Source: Wuchereria bancrofti (taxonomy: Eukaryota; Nematoda; Chromadorea; Rhabditida; Onchocercidae). Taken from it: a DNA stretch of 64,000 nt. The notes beneath the pieces were generated by a model. It saw nothing but the letters and a program-made list of their open reading frames with translations. It had not been told where the DNA came from and searched no databases. Positions 38,859 through 53,497 of the stretch are shown one piece after another. The translations under genes were made by a program, and so were the position numbers. Location of the stretch: NCBI GenBank assembly GCA_005281725.1, contig SSBO01000005.1:62001-126000 (forward strand), written 5' to 3'. How positions within the stretch are numbered: the first letter of the stretch is position 1; every line of letters begins with the position of its first letter.

Positions 38859-41595
38859 TGGTACTTGTTCGTTATTAAATTCAGAGATTAATATCTTTCG
38901 TATACTACAGTCTAAAAGTAAAGCTAAACGAAGATAGGCTCAAATCACAAATTCCTGCCAATAAATAAAATCGATAAATTCCTTCTCTCTCTCTCTGTCT
39001 CTCTCTCTCATATCCTATGTGAGGTATTCACCATTTTAGTATGACAAAAAACACTTTAGCTAATTATTTACAGAATAAAAATATAATATGACATACTTAT
39101 CAATTAAATCTAGATTTAGAATAGATTTAACGAAGCAAAAAAAGAAAAGAAAATTTTAAGATTCAAGATTTCACGACTGATAATACGCTGATTCATAAAT
39201 AGTACATAAATAGTACACAAAATTTTAGGATAGTTGTCATGAAAATTTACCCACCACAAATTCTTGAACTGATATAACAAAATCTCGAATACATACAAAA
39301 GAAAAGGATTAAAGAATATAAAATGCAAAAATGAACTCAAGTGAAAACTTTGCTAATTAATACTGTAAATATCTTGAATTTTGAAACATTCAAGAGTAAT
39401 TACATTCAAATTTGAGGATTAAATCATTTTAAAATCAGTAAATGTTATGACTTAGAATTAAATTAATTTTCAGCAGGAAAAGATAAGGAAAGAGTGGAAG
39501 AAGAGAAATATCAAAATATCTAACAATTTCGAACTTTCGAGAATGAATTAAAGAAACTCTTAGAAAATGTCGTATAGTTAGGATAATTTCACGTTAACGT
39601 GAAATAATACATTAGAGATGACATAATAATGCATTTGCTCTTCCTTTTTCCATGCTACCACCAATAAAAATCTCAGGAAAACCCCCGCGACATCTCATAA
39701 CTCACAACAAAACGCAATAACCAAAATGCGTACGTGCATTTCTGCGCAACCATTTTAAAAATTTTTTCTCTGCTTCTTACGCATGCGAGCGAGTTGGCAT
39801 CAGTTGTCGAAAAAAATTTTTTCAAATGAAATTAAAAAATTTTTTACCAATTTTACGCTAAAACTACACGGAATGAGCTTAATTCAGGAAAATACTAACT
39901 TTCCGGAAGCCGTAAAGTAACCTAAGACAGTATTCCGGACATTTCCCACCTTGTAATTTCCGGAATACAAATATAAAATACTTTGATTATCATTATGTTA
40001 CAACTGCCTAGTTCACGCACTCCTTTTTCTCGCTTTTTCTTCTATTTGTACAACACTGTGTACAAAATCTTTCCTTCGTTTTTAGATACACGTATTTGAC
40101 GTCATACACGTGCGTCTAATTGCATAGTATAGCAAATATTAAGTTTAAAAAAAGCGAAAGATTAAGTAATAAGAAAAAAACAACTCATTGCAATATTCAA
40201 TTAATAAATAAATTTTATCAAATGCTATTACAAGGACTATCATGCTTATAACATTTATTTTTATTATTAATCGAATTTCATTTCGAGAAAAAGAAGAAAA
40301 CATTTAAATTAAAATGTGAACTGGGAATGCTTTTAATTTATTGATAATAAATTGACAATTTTTCAGATATATTCGAACTAAATTGCTTCTTTTTGCAAAA
40401 TTCATTTCGACACTTTCTTCAATGATTTTTTTCTTCAACAAAATTCGCCTCTCATTGTATTAATCAATGGTATTAGTGATATAATCAGGAAGTTTTATAA
40501 GAAATTTCTAATTTTATGTTTTTAATTAACTAACAAAACGATTCATTTTTTGAGTTGTATGATTCACCCAATCAATTACTTAAAATTTTTTAAATTGATG
40601 CATATAAGCTATATATGCCATCATATCTAGCTAACTTTTTTTTTTTAGAAATATTTTACCGAAAATTTAAATAATTAAAGCTATTAGTATCAATCAATTA
40701 ATCAGTTAACTTGATTAAATTTGGAAGAAAAACTGCCATTCAATAATTTCGAACTGTTATTTGTTTCAAAAATCAGTAATAATTCAAATTTGACTGAAAT
40801 TTAAGTGACATACATAGCTATTAACATTAATAAATCGATGAATAAATATGAATGATCAAGAGTATTAACTCTACTATTTTAGACTAAAATTTATCACAAA
40901 AGAGGTCGAGGTCATACCATTTTTTAAAATCGATTATATCTTTTCTAAAATTAGTAAGATTTCAATTTATAATCTGTTCAAATTCAAACTATCTTATATT
41001 AATCAAATAAACTTTACATTTGGCTAATAGCTTAATGGATTGGTAGTATGAATAAAGTGCAAATGTTTCGATGAAATTGAATTTACTCAATGGATGGATT
41101 TAAATTCATAAATGGCTTATAAAAAATTAATAAAAAGCATTAAAATAGTTTCATTGCTCTTTAGAAAACAAAAAAACAAAAAAATAAATAAATAAATAAA
41201 AGAAGGAAACGGACACAACAAAAGTGTTGCAATTATTATTGCTAATAATTCATTTCTATCCCATATCATTTATATCAGATAATTCCGAATATTATCACTT
41301 TTTGTTTTTTTTTTCTTCAAACTTTTCGAAGAAAAAAAACATTTCTTTTTCTTTCTTTCCTTCTTTCTCTCTCTTTTTTGTTACCTCTTTTATTTGTACC
41401 TTTACCTTTTCACCTCGTTTTCTTCCTCCTTTTTAGCTTTTATTTGTTTAACAAATGTGAAATTTTATTATTTATAAAATCCAGCAGGTACATTCCCACC
41501 TCTATTCATTCAGTCACTAGTTATTATAGTTACGGTACATTGAATTGACCGATTATACCGATTTATTCTGTTTCGTTAAGACGAATAGCATTTCG
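38859..41595. other. Intergenic region between divergent genes
   Basis: No supportable gene. It separates a minus-strand and a plus-strand gene and so should contain both promoters. A comparatively GC-rich stretch lies at about 39655-39810. A CT microsatellite is at 38983-39009, and low-complexity T/C-rich DNA at 41300-41430 produces spurious open frames. Confidence 0.55.
40097..40112. promoter_or_regulatory. Adjacent CRE and E-box consensus sites
   Basis: TGACGTCA at 40097-40104 is followed two bases later by CACGTG at 40107-40112. Both are perfect palindromic bZIP and bHLH sites within the shared upstream region of two divergent genes. The regulatory role is inferred only from the motifs. 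Confidence 0.35.
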
Positions 41596-44500
41596 ATGTA
41601 TTGTCACAGTCGAATTAATCAATTAATTATCATCATTTTCCTTCATTTATTGTCTATAACTGACAATTCTATCGCAACATCAATTCCTTTTAACAGTAAA
41701 ATTTTGTAATAATATTATTCAAATTTTGAAAATTTTACTTCAAAAATATAAAATTTTAGTGAAATGAATAGGGAAAGAAATAAAGAAATGAGTACAAATA
41801 CATATTTTGTGAAAAAAATGAAATTAGTAAATTTTTTAATAAATTTTAAAAAATTTTAATTTTTTCATAGCAAAAATTTTTTCTTCATGTATTTAAGATG
41901 TGCAGTGGTTATGTCCTATAGATGAAGTACCATTTCTGGAACAATCAACAGGTCAACCACGTTACTGCTCATTCACAATTCACTGTCCTACCGGATACAG
42001 ATGTTTTCAGGATACGGTTTGTTGCAGAAAACCTGGACAATGTCTTAACGGACAATCAATTGCAACCGATAGTAATGGTAAATTTATGATTACTTAACAA
42101 ATTTTCCTCTCTAATTTTTGATTCAGATAATTTTTTCTCTTTTAAATTTAAAAAATCAAATTTGTCTTTTCCTCTTACTTGCTTTTTATTTTATAATATT
42201 GTTATTTGTCCTATAATATTGATATTTCTAATAACATTGTTATTCGAATTATAGTTTTATTCTATAATATTGTTATTCAATTATTTCAATATAAATTTTC
42301 AACAAAACTGAAGAAATTTTTTGTTTAGATACTGCTTCTGTTACTAATCCTTTCAAATATTCATTTTAATTTAAATTTAAACTTGCTAATTTTAATAAAT
42401 TTTTACTTGAATTGAAACACCTGTTCTGTTTGCTATAATAATCTCATATTTTATGCTAATAATGCTTACTTAGTTTCATTTGAACTTATCCATTTTAATA
42501 CTTAGTTAATACGTGTTAATCTGACATAAAGCCATAGTAGTAGATTTTCAATTCTGTTCATTTAAATTTTCAATTCTAGTTATTGCAAATGAAAATGATA
42601 AATTTAAGACTAAATTTTCTGAAAAAAAAAGCTTTATCTGATAGTTTATTTAATTAGTAATAAAAAACTGTGAATTCATTTTAATATTTCAGATGCTATA
42701 GCATATAGTTTTATAAACTAAACATACTAATTTGAAGCTTTTCAAATATTAATTTATTACAGCCAATAAATACTTCAATAATATCACATTTTTGAATTTG
42801 TGATAAGTAATATTTGAGAAAATATTTGAATACTTATAAAACATTATGAAATTTCTAAATTTTTTATATTTTTAGGACGATTATTGGCATGTATACCACC
42901 TGGTTATTGTCCATCATATAGTGTTTGCTTACCGTCAATATCATCATTTACCACAGTTTTACAATTTGTTTGTTGTAATCTATCCATGTCAACAAATCAA
43001 TTCAAATCTTATGAACAATCAATCATTGCAAATAAGAGTAATAATTATTTGGTAATTGTATTACTTCCTTTTTTTAACTTTTTTTATTGTAAAGTTATAG
43101 AGTTATTATTTGTAATGTTTGCTGAGCAATAATTTATTTCGTTTACTTTAGTTACTTTATTCCAATTAGTCTCAAGATTTTAAAGTTGAAAATTGCTAGA
43201 AATGTTAATAGTTTACAAATTGAATAATAGCGTTACCAACATTTAGAAATATCAATGGCCAATTTTTGAAAGTACCTTTGACAATAATTTAACGTGTCCA
43301 CTCAACAATTATCCATATGTTCAGCATATACTTCACAGTCAATTGGATGGTATGTTTACTTTTTTAATTCAAAAAGTAAGATTACTTCCATAAAAAAAAA
43401 AAGCAATAAATGTAAGGAAGAATGCAATGGTATTTCTTTCATCAAAACTAATTTCAATAAATTCAAAAGCATTTATTTTTCTTCTCAAAATTAAACATTT
43501 TTCGGGCAATTTGTGGAAAAATTTTTTAATATCTAGATTTAAAAAAAAAAGAAATTTTTCCATTGATTATAGTTTTTCCTTGGATATACATCTAATAACA
43601 TGGACATTCAATATTTCTATTAAAGTTATGACAGAATATTTTGAGTTGAATTTCAATTTAAATTATTTAGTATAATTTGAATTTGGCCATCTTAATTGAA
43701 TTTGAAATTTTGATTTTTCTTTTTTTATAAGTTGATTTTTGAATTGTTTTAGCTATAATTATTTTACATATAATAGATTCTAAGCTGCTAAGATATTTTT
43801 TTTTCTTTTTAAAGAAACAAAAATAAATTTGTCCAATCTTACAAACATGATGGAATGTTTCAATCAATAAAGACGCTTAATTGTACTCAGCAAATTAAGT
43901 TTTGCTGAAATTAATTAATTTTGATAAAACAATTTACTTAATTAATAATGTTTTTTTTTTAGAAAATGAAATTTCCAGCTAATAATTAATAAAAATAATC
44001 TAACATTATAGATAAGCATTACTTATTACCCTTATTATGTGCCGATGGAAATCGTTCCGTTGAAATGTTACCGATTGGAATTGCGCGAAAATGTACACTG
44101 CAAAATCCAATTTGTTCCATCGGGTAAAATATTTTAAAAAATTATTTTTAATCATTCTTTCTCTCATTATATAATAAAATTTATTTATTTTTTAAAAAGC
44201 ATTTTAACTGTCAGTAATATTGTGCCTTTTTTTTAATTTAAAACGTAAATTTAACTAAATCAATTCAAATGAGTATGAAATTACTTTTTAAGCAGTATTT
44301 CGTTGTTTTTGTCTTTTTCTTTCAAATTGATTTACTTAAATTTACGCCTTATACTTTATTTTACTTCAAACAAAATTTTTCCTTTTTTTTATTGCAACTT
44401 TTAGAAATAATTTTTTTTTTTATTGATTCTATTGTTTAAATAAAAAAAAAGGAAGAAAAAAGAAATATGATTAATAAAATAAAAAAACATAAATGGATTA

Positions 44501-46566
44501 TTGTTATTCGTATTCTAGAATCATCTTTTTTCAGCATTATCTAAGTTGAAATTTATTATTTGTTACAGTTTCGAAAATTTGTCAATTAATATTTTATTTC
44601 ATCGAAATATTAAGCGTAAGGGAGTAAAACTGGATGAAATTAATAAATATGATAAGGGGAAAAATGAAAAATAATAAAGTTAGCTTAATTTTCAACAATT
44701 TTAAATTTAATCAATTTATTGTCTTTTTTTTTTTACAGCTATTCATGTGAAGCAAGTATCCGTCCAGGTGTTATGCTTTGCTGTTCATTAATAAAAAATA
44801 GATTACCGTACAATTGTCCATCTTCTAAACAAATACCAGCAATATCTGGCAATAATAATATGTATTGCATTAAACCTGGTCAAACTTATGTTTGCCCAGC
44901 TGGGTAAATTTTTCCCTTCATAATGAGTGATTTTATATTATACAATTTATACTTTAGTATTACTCTTTGAAATTGTAAAATGTAACTACTACCTATTTTA
45001 TAATTACCAATCAAATTTTATAATTTTATTTGCATAAGTTGAATAATTAAAATGAAATATCATTTGCAGTGCTATATGTAGAACAGCTGCTAATTCGTTA
45101 AATGTTCACATATGTTGCTATGAGAATCAGAAAGTTACACAAACAGTAGCTAGCAAACCGGAATGTCAAAATGGTGCAATAGCACAATCCGGAATAAGCA
45201 ACAGTTTTGTACCATGCAATCAAAACGGAAATCGATCAGACAGTTGTTCTAAAGGGTGCATTATATGCACTAACATTTTTCATTCTATTTTAATTTAACC
45301 ATTTATGAAAGATTTTTCACTACTTTCGAAATTGAAATGACAAAAGCGCATTTAACTACTATTATTTCAGACCATATTAAGGTAATAAATTAATTTCAAT
45401 ACGACATTAAATTCAATTAACTGGGAAATAATTAGATTTAATTCAAAATTTTGTATATGTATTGAATATTGCATTATTGCAAGAAGATAACAGAGACAAG
45501 AAACCGAAAAAGTGCTAAAATATGCATGAATTCCGGAAAATATACGTCATGAAAAGTTAATATAAACTGATAACTGCAAAATACTTTTATTACCGGAATA
45601 TTATATATGAAAATTAAAACTTTAGTTACATTTGTTTGCAAACTACCAATAATCGAAATCAAAATTTATGCTGTCCCATTCAAACTACTCTACAAGCAAT
45701 ACAATCGATTTGTCCAGAGCAGAAAAAACTTTTAATGGTTAGTAATAAATTATTATTTTCTAATAAAAGTAATAAATTACTCTTTCGTTTAATTTATTAT
45801 TGCAAAATTAATTTTAGATATTTTTAAGAAAACATTTTGTTTACCAATATGTTGTAATTTATAAAATTAATTTGAAGAAAAAGTTAGAAGAAAACAATTT
45901 AAATGTTAATTTTTTTCTTAAATGCAACTTTGTAATTGCTTATGATGACGTATTTTTCTAGCGTGATAATGGTACGCTTTATTATTGTTTTCCAACGCAA
46001 TCAACGTCAACGTCATGTCCAACAAATTACACTTGCAATAAAGTAGTTATCGATAAATTTGATATTTACGTGTGCTGCCGTGATTTATCATCTATAATCA
46101 CTCATTGTCCATCTGATTCCATGCTAACTCTAAGTGAAAACGATGAAAAAGTATCGGATTTAATCATATTACTCAAAATTCAAAATTATTTTTAAATCAA
46201 AGATCAAGTGTGCGACATCATCGAAATGTCCCATAATCAGAAAAAGTTTAGTGACTAATCAATACAAATACAAACAAAGAAACAAAATAATTGTTTGATA
46301 TATCAGAAACAATTTAATGAGGATAATCTAATTCAAAAGAAAAAAAAAATTCAAACAATCCTCGAACTATTTTTCACTTATTTAGCTCAATGTTCTTTTT
46401 TTTTGGATTAATATTTTGTCGTTGATAGACAACAATAACATTTTATAGGCTAATAAAAAAAACTAATAACATTTATTGAGTAAATAATTTATACAAGATA
46501 AGCATCTGAAAATTCTACGTTATAATTTTTAAAAATGATTTCAAGCTTTAAAAGTTATCGAAAAAG

Positions 46567-46604
<38 letters not shown>

Positions 46605-49600
46605 GGAATTGTTTATTTAATTGAAAATTCTGCGATAATAATTTAGATTTATTGCGTACCAAATAATCCATTAACATGTTCCACTGATGTTGTTTGCGTG
46701 AAATCCGTGAGCAGTATTGACGTATATTTATGTTGCTATAATTTATTATCAAATAGAGTATGTCCGGATGATCAGGTTCCTTTCGAATTTGCAAACGGAC
46801 AAGTAGAAGTTTGCGTCGGAGCAGGTGCTTCATGCAGTCAGGTTTGTGCAAAAAAAAAGAAAAAAAAAAGTTTTCTGAAATCTTTTATTATTTCTTTATT
46901 CCATAAATATTGTTTTTTTTGACACTTTAAATTTTAGAAATTTTAATAAAAAACAAAATATGTTTCGAAATAGCAACTTAAGTGCCTTTAATTGGATAAA
47001 ATTTAATTAGATAAAAATGATAAGGATTGAATGAAATATAAGTACTTTATCATTTGTAAACAATCTAAAGAAGAGCTGGCAATTTAAGAATATAAATTTG
47101 AATTATCAATATCTGATTTATCTATTAATTAGGTTATCAGTGATTCAGTTTTTACAGATCTATGTGCATTATCAGTTGATAAACTGTAGAATAAATGAAT
47201 CCATAAAAAAAAACATTTGAAAATTGTTTTTTATTTAATTCAGAATGGTTATACATGCCAAGTGTCACGTGAATTATCTACTTGGATATGTTGTGGACAT
47301 CCTACTAAAATGGCTCTTTGTGCAGATGGAAGAGAAACGTTCTATCAAATTGAAGGTATAAAATTATTTACTTATAAAAGAAAAGGAATGAAATGAACTT
47401 AAAATGTTCAAACTATTTCATTTTTGTTTCATTCATTTGTTAATTCACAAATATATATATATGTTAATTTTGCAAAAATTTAATTGTTTATTACATAATT
47501 ATCATAAATCCTAATTAATTTTTTAATTTTTCATTATATTTTTCTAAATTTTCAGGTCAAACTTATGCATGCAATCCTCTCTCATATCTTAATAATTGTC
47601 CTGTAAATTATGAATGTGCAAAATCGAATCATCCAAATATATCAGTGTGTTGTTTAACATCAACAACTACAAGTAAAATTACAAACTTTAAAAGTACTCT
47701 ATCAATTTGGACAAAAAAAAAGATGAAATCAACTATGAGAACTACAGCTACAACAATAACAACAACAACAACAACAATAACAACAATTTCAACAAAAACA
47801 ATAAAACCAGAATGTCCAACTTTTTGGCATCCATATGAAAATTATCAAACAGGTGATAAACAATTTTGCAATGGTATCGCTGATACAAGGTAATTATAGC
47901 TTTTTTTTAAAAAAAAATTGTCCTTTTATTTTAATTTTGAATTTTAGGAATAAATATCAAAAAGAACATTGAAAAATGTTTAGCATAATAGAAATTTAAA
48001 AAAGACAATATAATGGAAGTATATTTAAATTAAGTTAGGAAAATAAAAATATGATTTGAAAAAAAATTTTTTTTAATACTACAAAGAAGAAAATGAATAT
48101 AGTCATATACTTGTGAATATATTATTGTAAATAAATCAAAAAAATACTACTGTAAATAAATCACTCGTAAATAAATTAAAAAAAAATATTATTGTAAATA
48201 AATCACTTGTAAATAAATCAAAAAAATATTACTGTAAATAAATCACTTGTAAATAAATCAAAAAAGAAAAAATTGATTAAAATTTCAGTTGTCCTTTTGG
48301 TTATTCATGTACACATTCCACGTATCACCGTACCTATATATGTTGTCGTTTTGGAGGTGGCATAGGATGTGCAAGTGGTACTAATATATTACTTGTAAAT
48401 AATCGACCACGTTTATGCACTAATTCAAATAATCATATTTGCCCGTTGGGTTATTCATGTCAACTTACCACGCTGGTTTGTTTTAAAATTTAAATGTTTA
48501 GGGGAATAAATTAAGTATATGAATAAATTTTGTGGATGGTACTAATATATTACTTGTAAATAAAACTTACTTGTAAATAAGTACTAATGTATTTGTAAAT
48601 CGATCACGTTTATGCACTAATTCAAATAATCATATTTGCCCGTTGGGTTATTCATGTCAACTTACCACGCTAGTTTGTTTTAAAATTTAAATGTTTAGGG
48701 GAATAAATTAAGTATATGAATAAATTTTGTATGTATTTATTACAATTTTTTTTTTTTTTTTGTAATTAGTAATAATTTTGCAATAATACTACTAATTTAA
48801 TTTATCTAATGATACTTTATTACAGCTTTTATTAATAATAATAATAAGTTATGCTATGTTGTATTAGTGTAATTATTTCATTAAGATTAAATTTTATATG
48901 ACAAATAATTATTAATATTTTCATTTCAGTTTCAAAAGTAATAATAAATGCAATATTTATTGATATTTTAATTTCAGTTTGAAGAAAAAAAATTTTGCTG
49001 AAAAAGAAAAAAATGTTGAAAATAACTTCATAGAGAAAGAGAAAGGAAAAGAGAGAATCAAAAAAAAAAAAAAAACAATAATGAAATTAGGAAATTGTCT
49101 GCAAATAAATTTAATTTTTGAATTACACAACAATAATACTTGCATATAGTCACTTCTCTTTATAATAAATTATTTCATAATTTAGGCAAATTTTTACATT
49201 TGTTGTGGTAATATTCATACTGAAGATAAGCAAACGATTATTCCATTATCATTTGGCAGTGATATAAGATGTCAACATGATTTATCAATTCCTGCTCTTA
49301 TCTCTTATCAATTCATTCGTTTTTGTTCAACATTAGGAAATTCTAATGGATGTCCTAAAGGGTATATTTGTTCCAAGTCGAATAGACCTAATTTAAATGT
49401 TTGTTGTCAATCAGTGATAACAAATGTAAATAATCATTTCAGGTAAGGAATACAAATATTGTGATGCTGTTTTCTTCTTTTCTTTTTTTTTTCTCTTTCT
49501 CTCTTTCATTTTATTTAATTGTTCACAAATTTTAACATTTGAAAATTTTTTTGAATTAGTTTACAAGAATTACAAATTTTCTTTGTTTTCTCTTTTTTCT

Positions 49601-51928
49601 TTTTTTAATCTATAACAAAGTTTCCGGTTAATTAGAAAGATAGAAGTAGTGAGGAAAGTAAAATTTAAAAGTATGTTGGATTTGTTTAAGTTAACAATTT
49701 GATTCATCGGTAGTAAATTTATCATTTCTTAAAGACATTTAAAAAACATATATGGTTTTTTTAAAAAAAAAAACATATGAAAAGCTATAAATCACTTTTG
49801 TTTACAATATCATTGCCATTTGCTTGATAATCGTATTTGCCAACGAAAAATTTTAACTTGAAATTATTGATCTTTATTTGATATATTATTTTAAAAGATC
49901 ATTTTTAGGTCATTAGCAATAAAAGTTAATTCAGTAGAAGCAGTTTGTGGTAAAAATGGATTTCCATATCACAAAGATGGAAAACCGTTGGAGTGTTCGG
50001 AGGATGTGGAAGATAATTGTCCTGAAGTAATATCAAAGTTTTTTTTTTTTAAAAAGTGACATAATACTTGAAATATTTCTTCTACCTTTAGTATTGGACT
50101 CATCCATCTTAGAGCTTAGAAGTTCATAAAATATTATTTAAATAATTTAGTTTACTTAAATTTTAAAATTCAAATACTTTATCTAAATTTACAATTAGTA
50201 AGTATCTAGATCCAATAATACATAAGTAAGCTAAGAATGCAAAAAAAAAGCTTTGTATTTTCTAATTTATGAAAAATTTTATTTTTTAATTTTTGAAAAA
50301 TTATTAACGAAAACAGAATCAAATTATTCTGCAATCTCAAAAATTTAAATTTACATTAAAAATGTGAAATGTTCACTCAAAATATTTGATGAATGATTGT
50401 AGTAAATTAAAAAAAAAAATTTCATATTTTCAGCATTATATGTGTCAACCGTCATTTACGAATACAAAAATGTATTGTTGCTTTACTGAATTACACTGTT
50501 CGTCCTCTGGTATTACGCCAAATTCTATCAAATATTGTGAACATTTAACAGATTGTCAATTAAATGAAGAATGTGAAGAAGTGATCAATATGAATGGTAG
50601 TATTAAATTATTATTACTATTTTCAAATATTTCTTTTTAAATTAAACAAAATCCAATCAAATTAAAATAATAAAATGTTTCTATTAATGTTATATTTCAT
50701 ATTTTCCTCATTAATTTATATCATCAATGTTTAAAATTTTAATTTGAAAATATAAACAATACTTATTATAGGAATACATATTTGCTGTCCGAAAGCTATT
50801 CAAGAAGTAACACGTTGCTTAGGTCGAGAAACATTCCTGAATGATGCTATTCCGGTTTCATGTTCATCGATAGCAATTTGTCCGGATGATTATGAATGTT
50901 CCAATCTTACTACAACAAATGATTATACATGTTGTAAGGAAAAGAAAAAGTTAATGCAAATTTGTCCCGATAATCGGTATGTTTCCCTTTCAATTATTTT
51001 ATTTAACTTATACTTTTCTATCCAGAATAGAATATATTAGAATATTAAACTATGTTAATTATTGATTTTCCCGTTTCCTTGCAGAATTCCATATCGAAGA
51101 TTTACTGATGATGAATTTCTCTATTGTGATAATAACAATTTCATATGTCCGAAAGGTTACTTATGTAAGCAGTCATTACTTAATGACAGATTTATTTGTT
51201 GCTCACCAATAGGTTTTTGTCCAAAAGGAAGAAAAGCGCAGTTGGATTCCGCTACCAATCAGGCTAAACGGTAAGTTTTACGTAGAAATTAATCTTAAAA
51301 TAATATTCGATATTTTAACTTATTAAAGTTTCTTTTAATAAAATTTACCTATTAAACAATATTACAACGATGATTGGACCTAATATACATTTAAATTAGA
51401 AATGTACGATTTTCATGAAAAATTTCTGAATGTTTAACTCATCACATATGTAAAAGTTTTCTTTTCAAGTTTTTAAGTGATTTTCCTGCAAAATATTGAC
51501 TTGAAGCAGCATTTATATTTATTGTTAGATTGTCTTAAGTGATAGTGCAAAAGAAACGATTGTAAATTTATTAATTAAGAAAGGAAGGAACCGGAAAAAA
51601 AAAAACTCTCAAAAAGTTGAAAAGAAACAATTTCAAGCACACCGTAAGAAGTAAAGATTTGCCATAAAAATTATAAGATTCTAACTTTTTGGATCAGATA
51701 AAGTCGAGAAATGCTATATGAATAAGTTAAAATATGAATGACAATGAGTTAATATTTACAGCAAAACTATTTGTTACTTAAATTTGTAGCTGTTTCACGA
51801 ATTTCGATAACAATACGACGTACAATGATGATTGTCTCGAAGGTTTTACCTGTCAACAATCAACCATGAAGCATTTACGAGTATGTTGCAACAACAATAA
51901 CAACACTAATAAACATACCCGAGATTGA
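41596..51928 (+). CDS. Secreted multi-repeat cysteine-rich protein (lustrin-type repeats)
   Basis: A predicted extracellular protein of about 1046 residues from 19 exons: 41596-41695, 41898-42077, 42876-43051, 43325-43349, 44012-44123, 44739-44903, 45070-45255, 45626-45737, 45962-46150, 46647-46841, 47244-47355, 47556-47889, 48289-48475, 49186-49442, 49909-50026, 50434-50596, 50772-50976, 51085-51270, 51790-51928. All phases agree. Residues 1-25 form a signal peptide with core LIIIIFLHLL. The rest is tandem repeats of the form C-P-x-G-Y-x-C, 8 to 12 residues, then [VI]CC, with a Cys before each block. I count about 17 CC pairs, the pattern of the nematode lustrin cysteine-rich domain. No Kunitz or WAP signature is evident. 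The exon at 47556 carries a Thr-rich linker, probably O-glycosylated. No membrane anchor is visible at the C-terminus, which is Asn-rich. Introns often fall inside the G-Y-x-C part of a repeat. A matrix or cuticle role is inference. Confidence 0.88.
46566..46604. repeat. TAA trinucleotide microsatellite
   Basis: About 12 copies of TAA lie in the intron before the exon at 46647-46841, about 40 bases upstream of its acceptor. Confidence 0.9.
48121..48266. repeat. Intronic minisatellite
   Basis: About three units of about 50 bases built from TGTAAATAAATCACT and TGTAAATAAATCAAAAAA, lying immediately before the acceptor of the exon at 48289. Confidence 0.8.
48375..48730 (+). repeat. Partial exon-plus-intron duplication in the cysteine-rich gene
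   Basis: The 3' half of the exon 48289-48475 together with its donor and about 55 bases of intron (48375-48532) is repeated at 48536-48730. The second copy has a small insertion near its 5' end. It keeps the coding block for NHICPLGYSCQLTTL and a gtttgt donor but has no good acceptor, so it looks like a half-exon pseudoexon. Confidence 0.85.
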
Positions 51929-53497
51929 AAGTAAATTTAAAAGTTTTTTAAACTACAAACAATTTTACATTTTTGTTAAAAATTCCAACTGATCTCACTT
52001 GTTTTAAACAGACTACTATTATATCTACTCTTTATTAATGTATATGTTGGTAGAATATTTTAATATTTTTGTGCAAATCTTTCCTGTTTCTTTTGTCAAC
52101 AAATAGAATAAACAATTTAAAATATTCAAATTTAGACAAAAATATGTATTATTTTTCTAAAATTCCTGAAAAAAAAAGGTAGAACAAATTACATCTAATC
52201 CTGCTCAATCAACATTCATTGGCGCAAATTCAAAGGAACACAAGCAATGAATATGCAACGAATGTCGCAATAAATGCAATCCTAAAGGATATGATTTAGT
52301 TTGAAATTTTTTAATTTTATTCCGATTACTAAAATAATTAATATTGGTTTGTCAAAAATAAAACTGAAATAGTCCTATTTAATATTAATTTGATCATTCA
52401 CGATTTCCTCTGCACGACTTCATTCCTGTTGCAGTAAGGAAGTAGAACAAGTAAAAATTGATAGAAAAAGGATAGTAGGAATTTGTTATGAAATGAAAAA
52501 TTGACAAAACTCGAGCATTGAGTAAATATATGTGTAATTTCACGAGGTAATGAATTTATATATTTAAGTTATTCTATTAGAAACTTATGTGCATCAAATT
52601 CATTAATTTCCAAACCTTCAACTCTGCTAATTGTTCCATACAAATCAATGTGAAACGTTTTTAACTCTAAACCACCAAACAATATGCTACAGAAATAAAT
52701 GGAAGCACAAATAATTCAAAACAAAAATAAAAAAGGAAGCAAAATGGTGGCAAAATACAGAGATTAAAATCACATCTATTTGTAAGAACCCGTAATAACA
52801 CACAAAAAAGAAAGGAAATTGAAAGCGAAGGAGGAAAAAAAAAAGACAAAAAACATTAATTTGGTATCACAACGCTATCAAGCTTCAATATAAGAAATTG
52901 ATAAGCGAAGGACAGCTCATACAGAAAAGCAATTAATATGTTCAACAAATAAATGATTTATAAAAATTGCATGGAATTACTAAAATGCAAATGCTTGAAC
53001 TGTCAAAATAATTTATCCACACCGGTTACTATTATTCTGACATGTTAGAGGCTATTAGCTAGACCATCTAAACTATCTGCAACATAAATTTTAAACAAAT
53101 CAATACAACTTGAACTTTTAATAGAAACTTTAATCTTTTTGAAATTCAAATTTTCATTATCTAAATAATATAAATAATCACTTATAATAATATAAGAAAA
53201 AGCAATTGTTACTATTGCCTCATTAGTACTCGATAATAGTAACAGTAATAACAGTTGGAGGAATACATTTGACAGCCTGAAATCAAAATGAAAGACATAT
53301 TTTAAAATTAAATAAATTTTACTGTACAGCATCTTATGATCACATAAAATATCATGATATTTCAGTTTTTCCCGAAATTAACAACAATAAAAAAAAAAAT
53401 GAAAAAAAACGTAGAGTAAATTAAGCAGCTGGTAAACACCGGTAAATACAAAATTTAAACAGACAAGAATTTAATGCTCGATGATTATTTGTCCAAT
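51929..53497. other. Convergent 3' intergenic region
   Basis: Spacer between the 3' ends of the cysteine-rich gene and FLCN. AATAAA at 52107-52112 is a candidate poly(A) signal for the plus-strand gene. Open frames here are short and compositionally biased. Confidence 0.55.
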
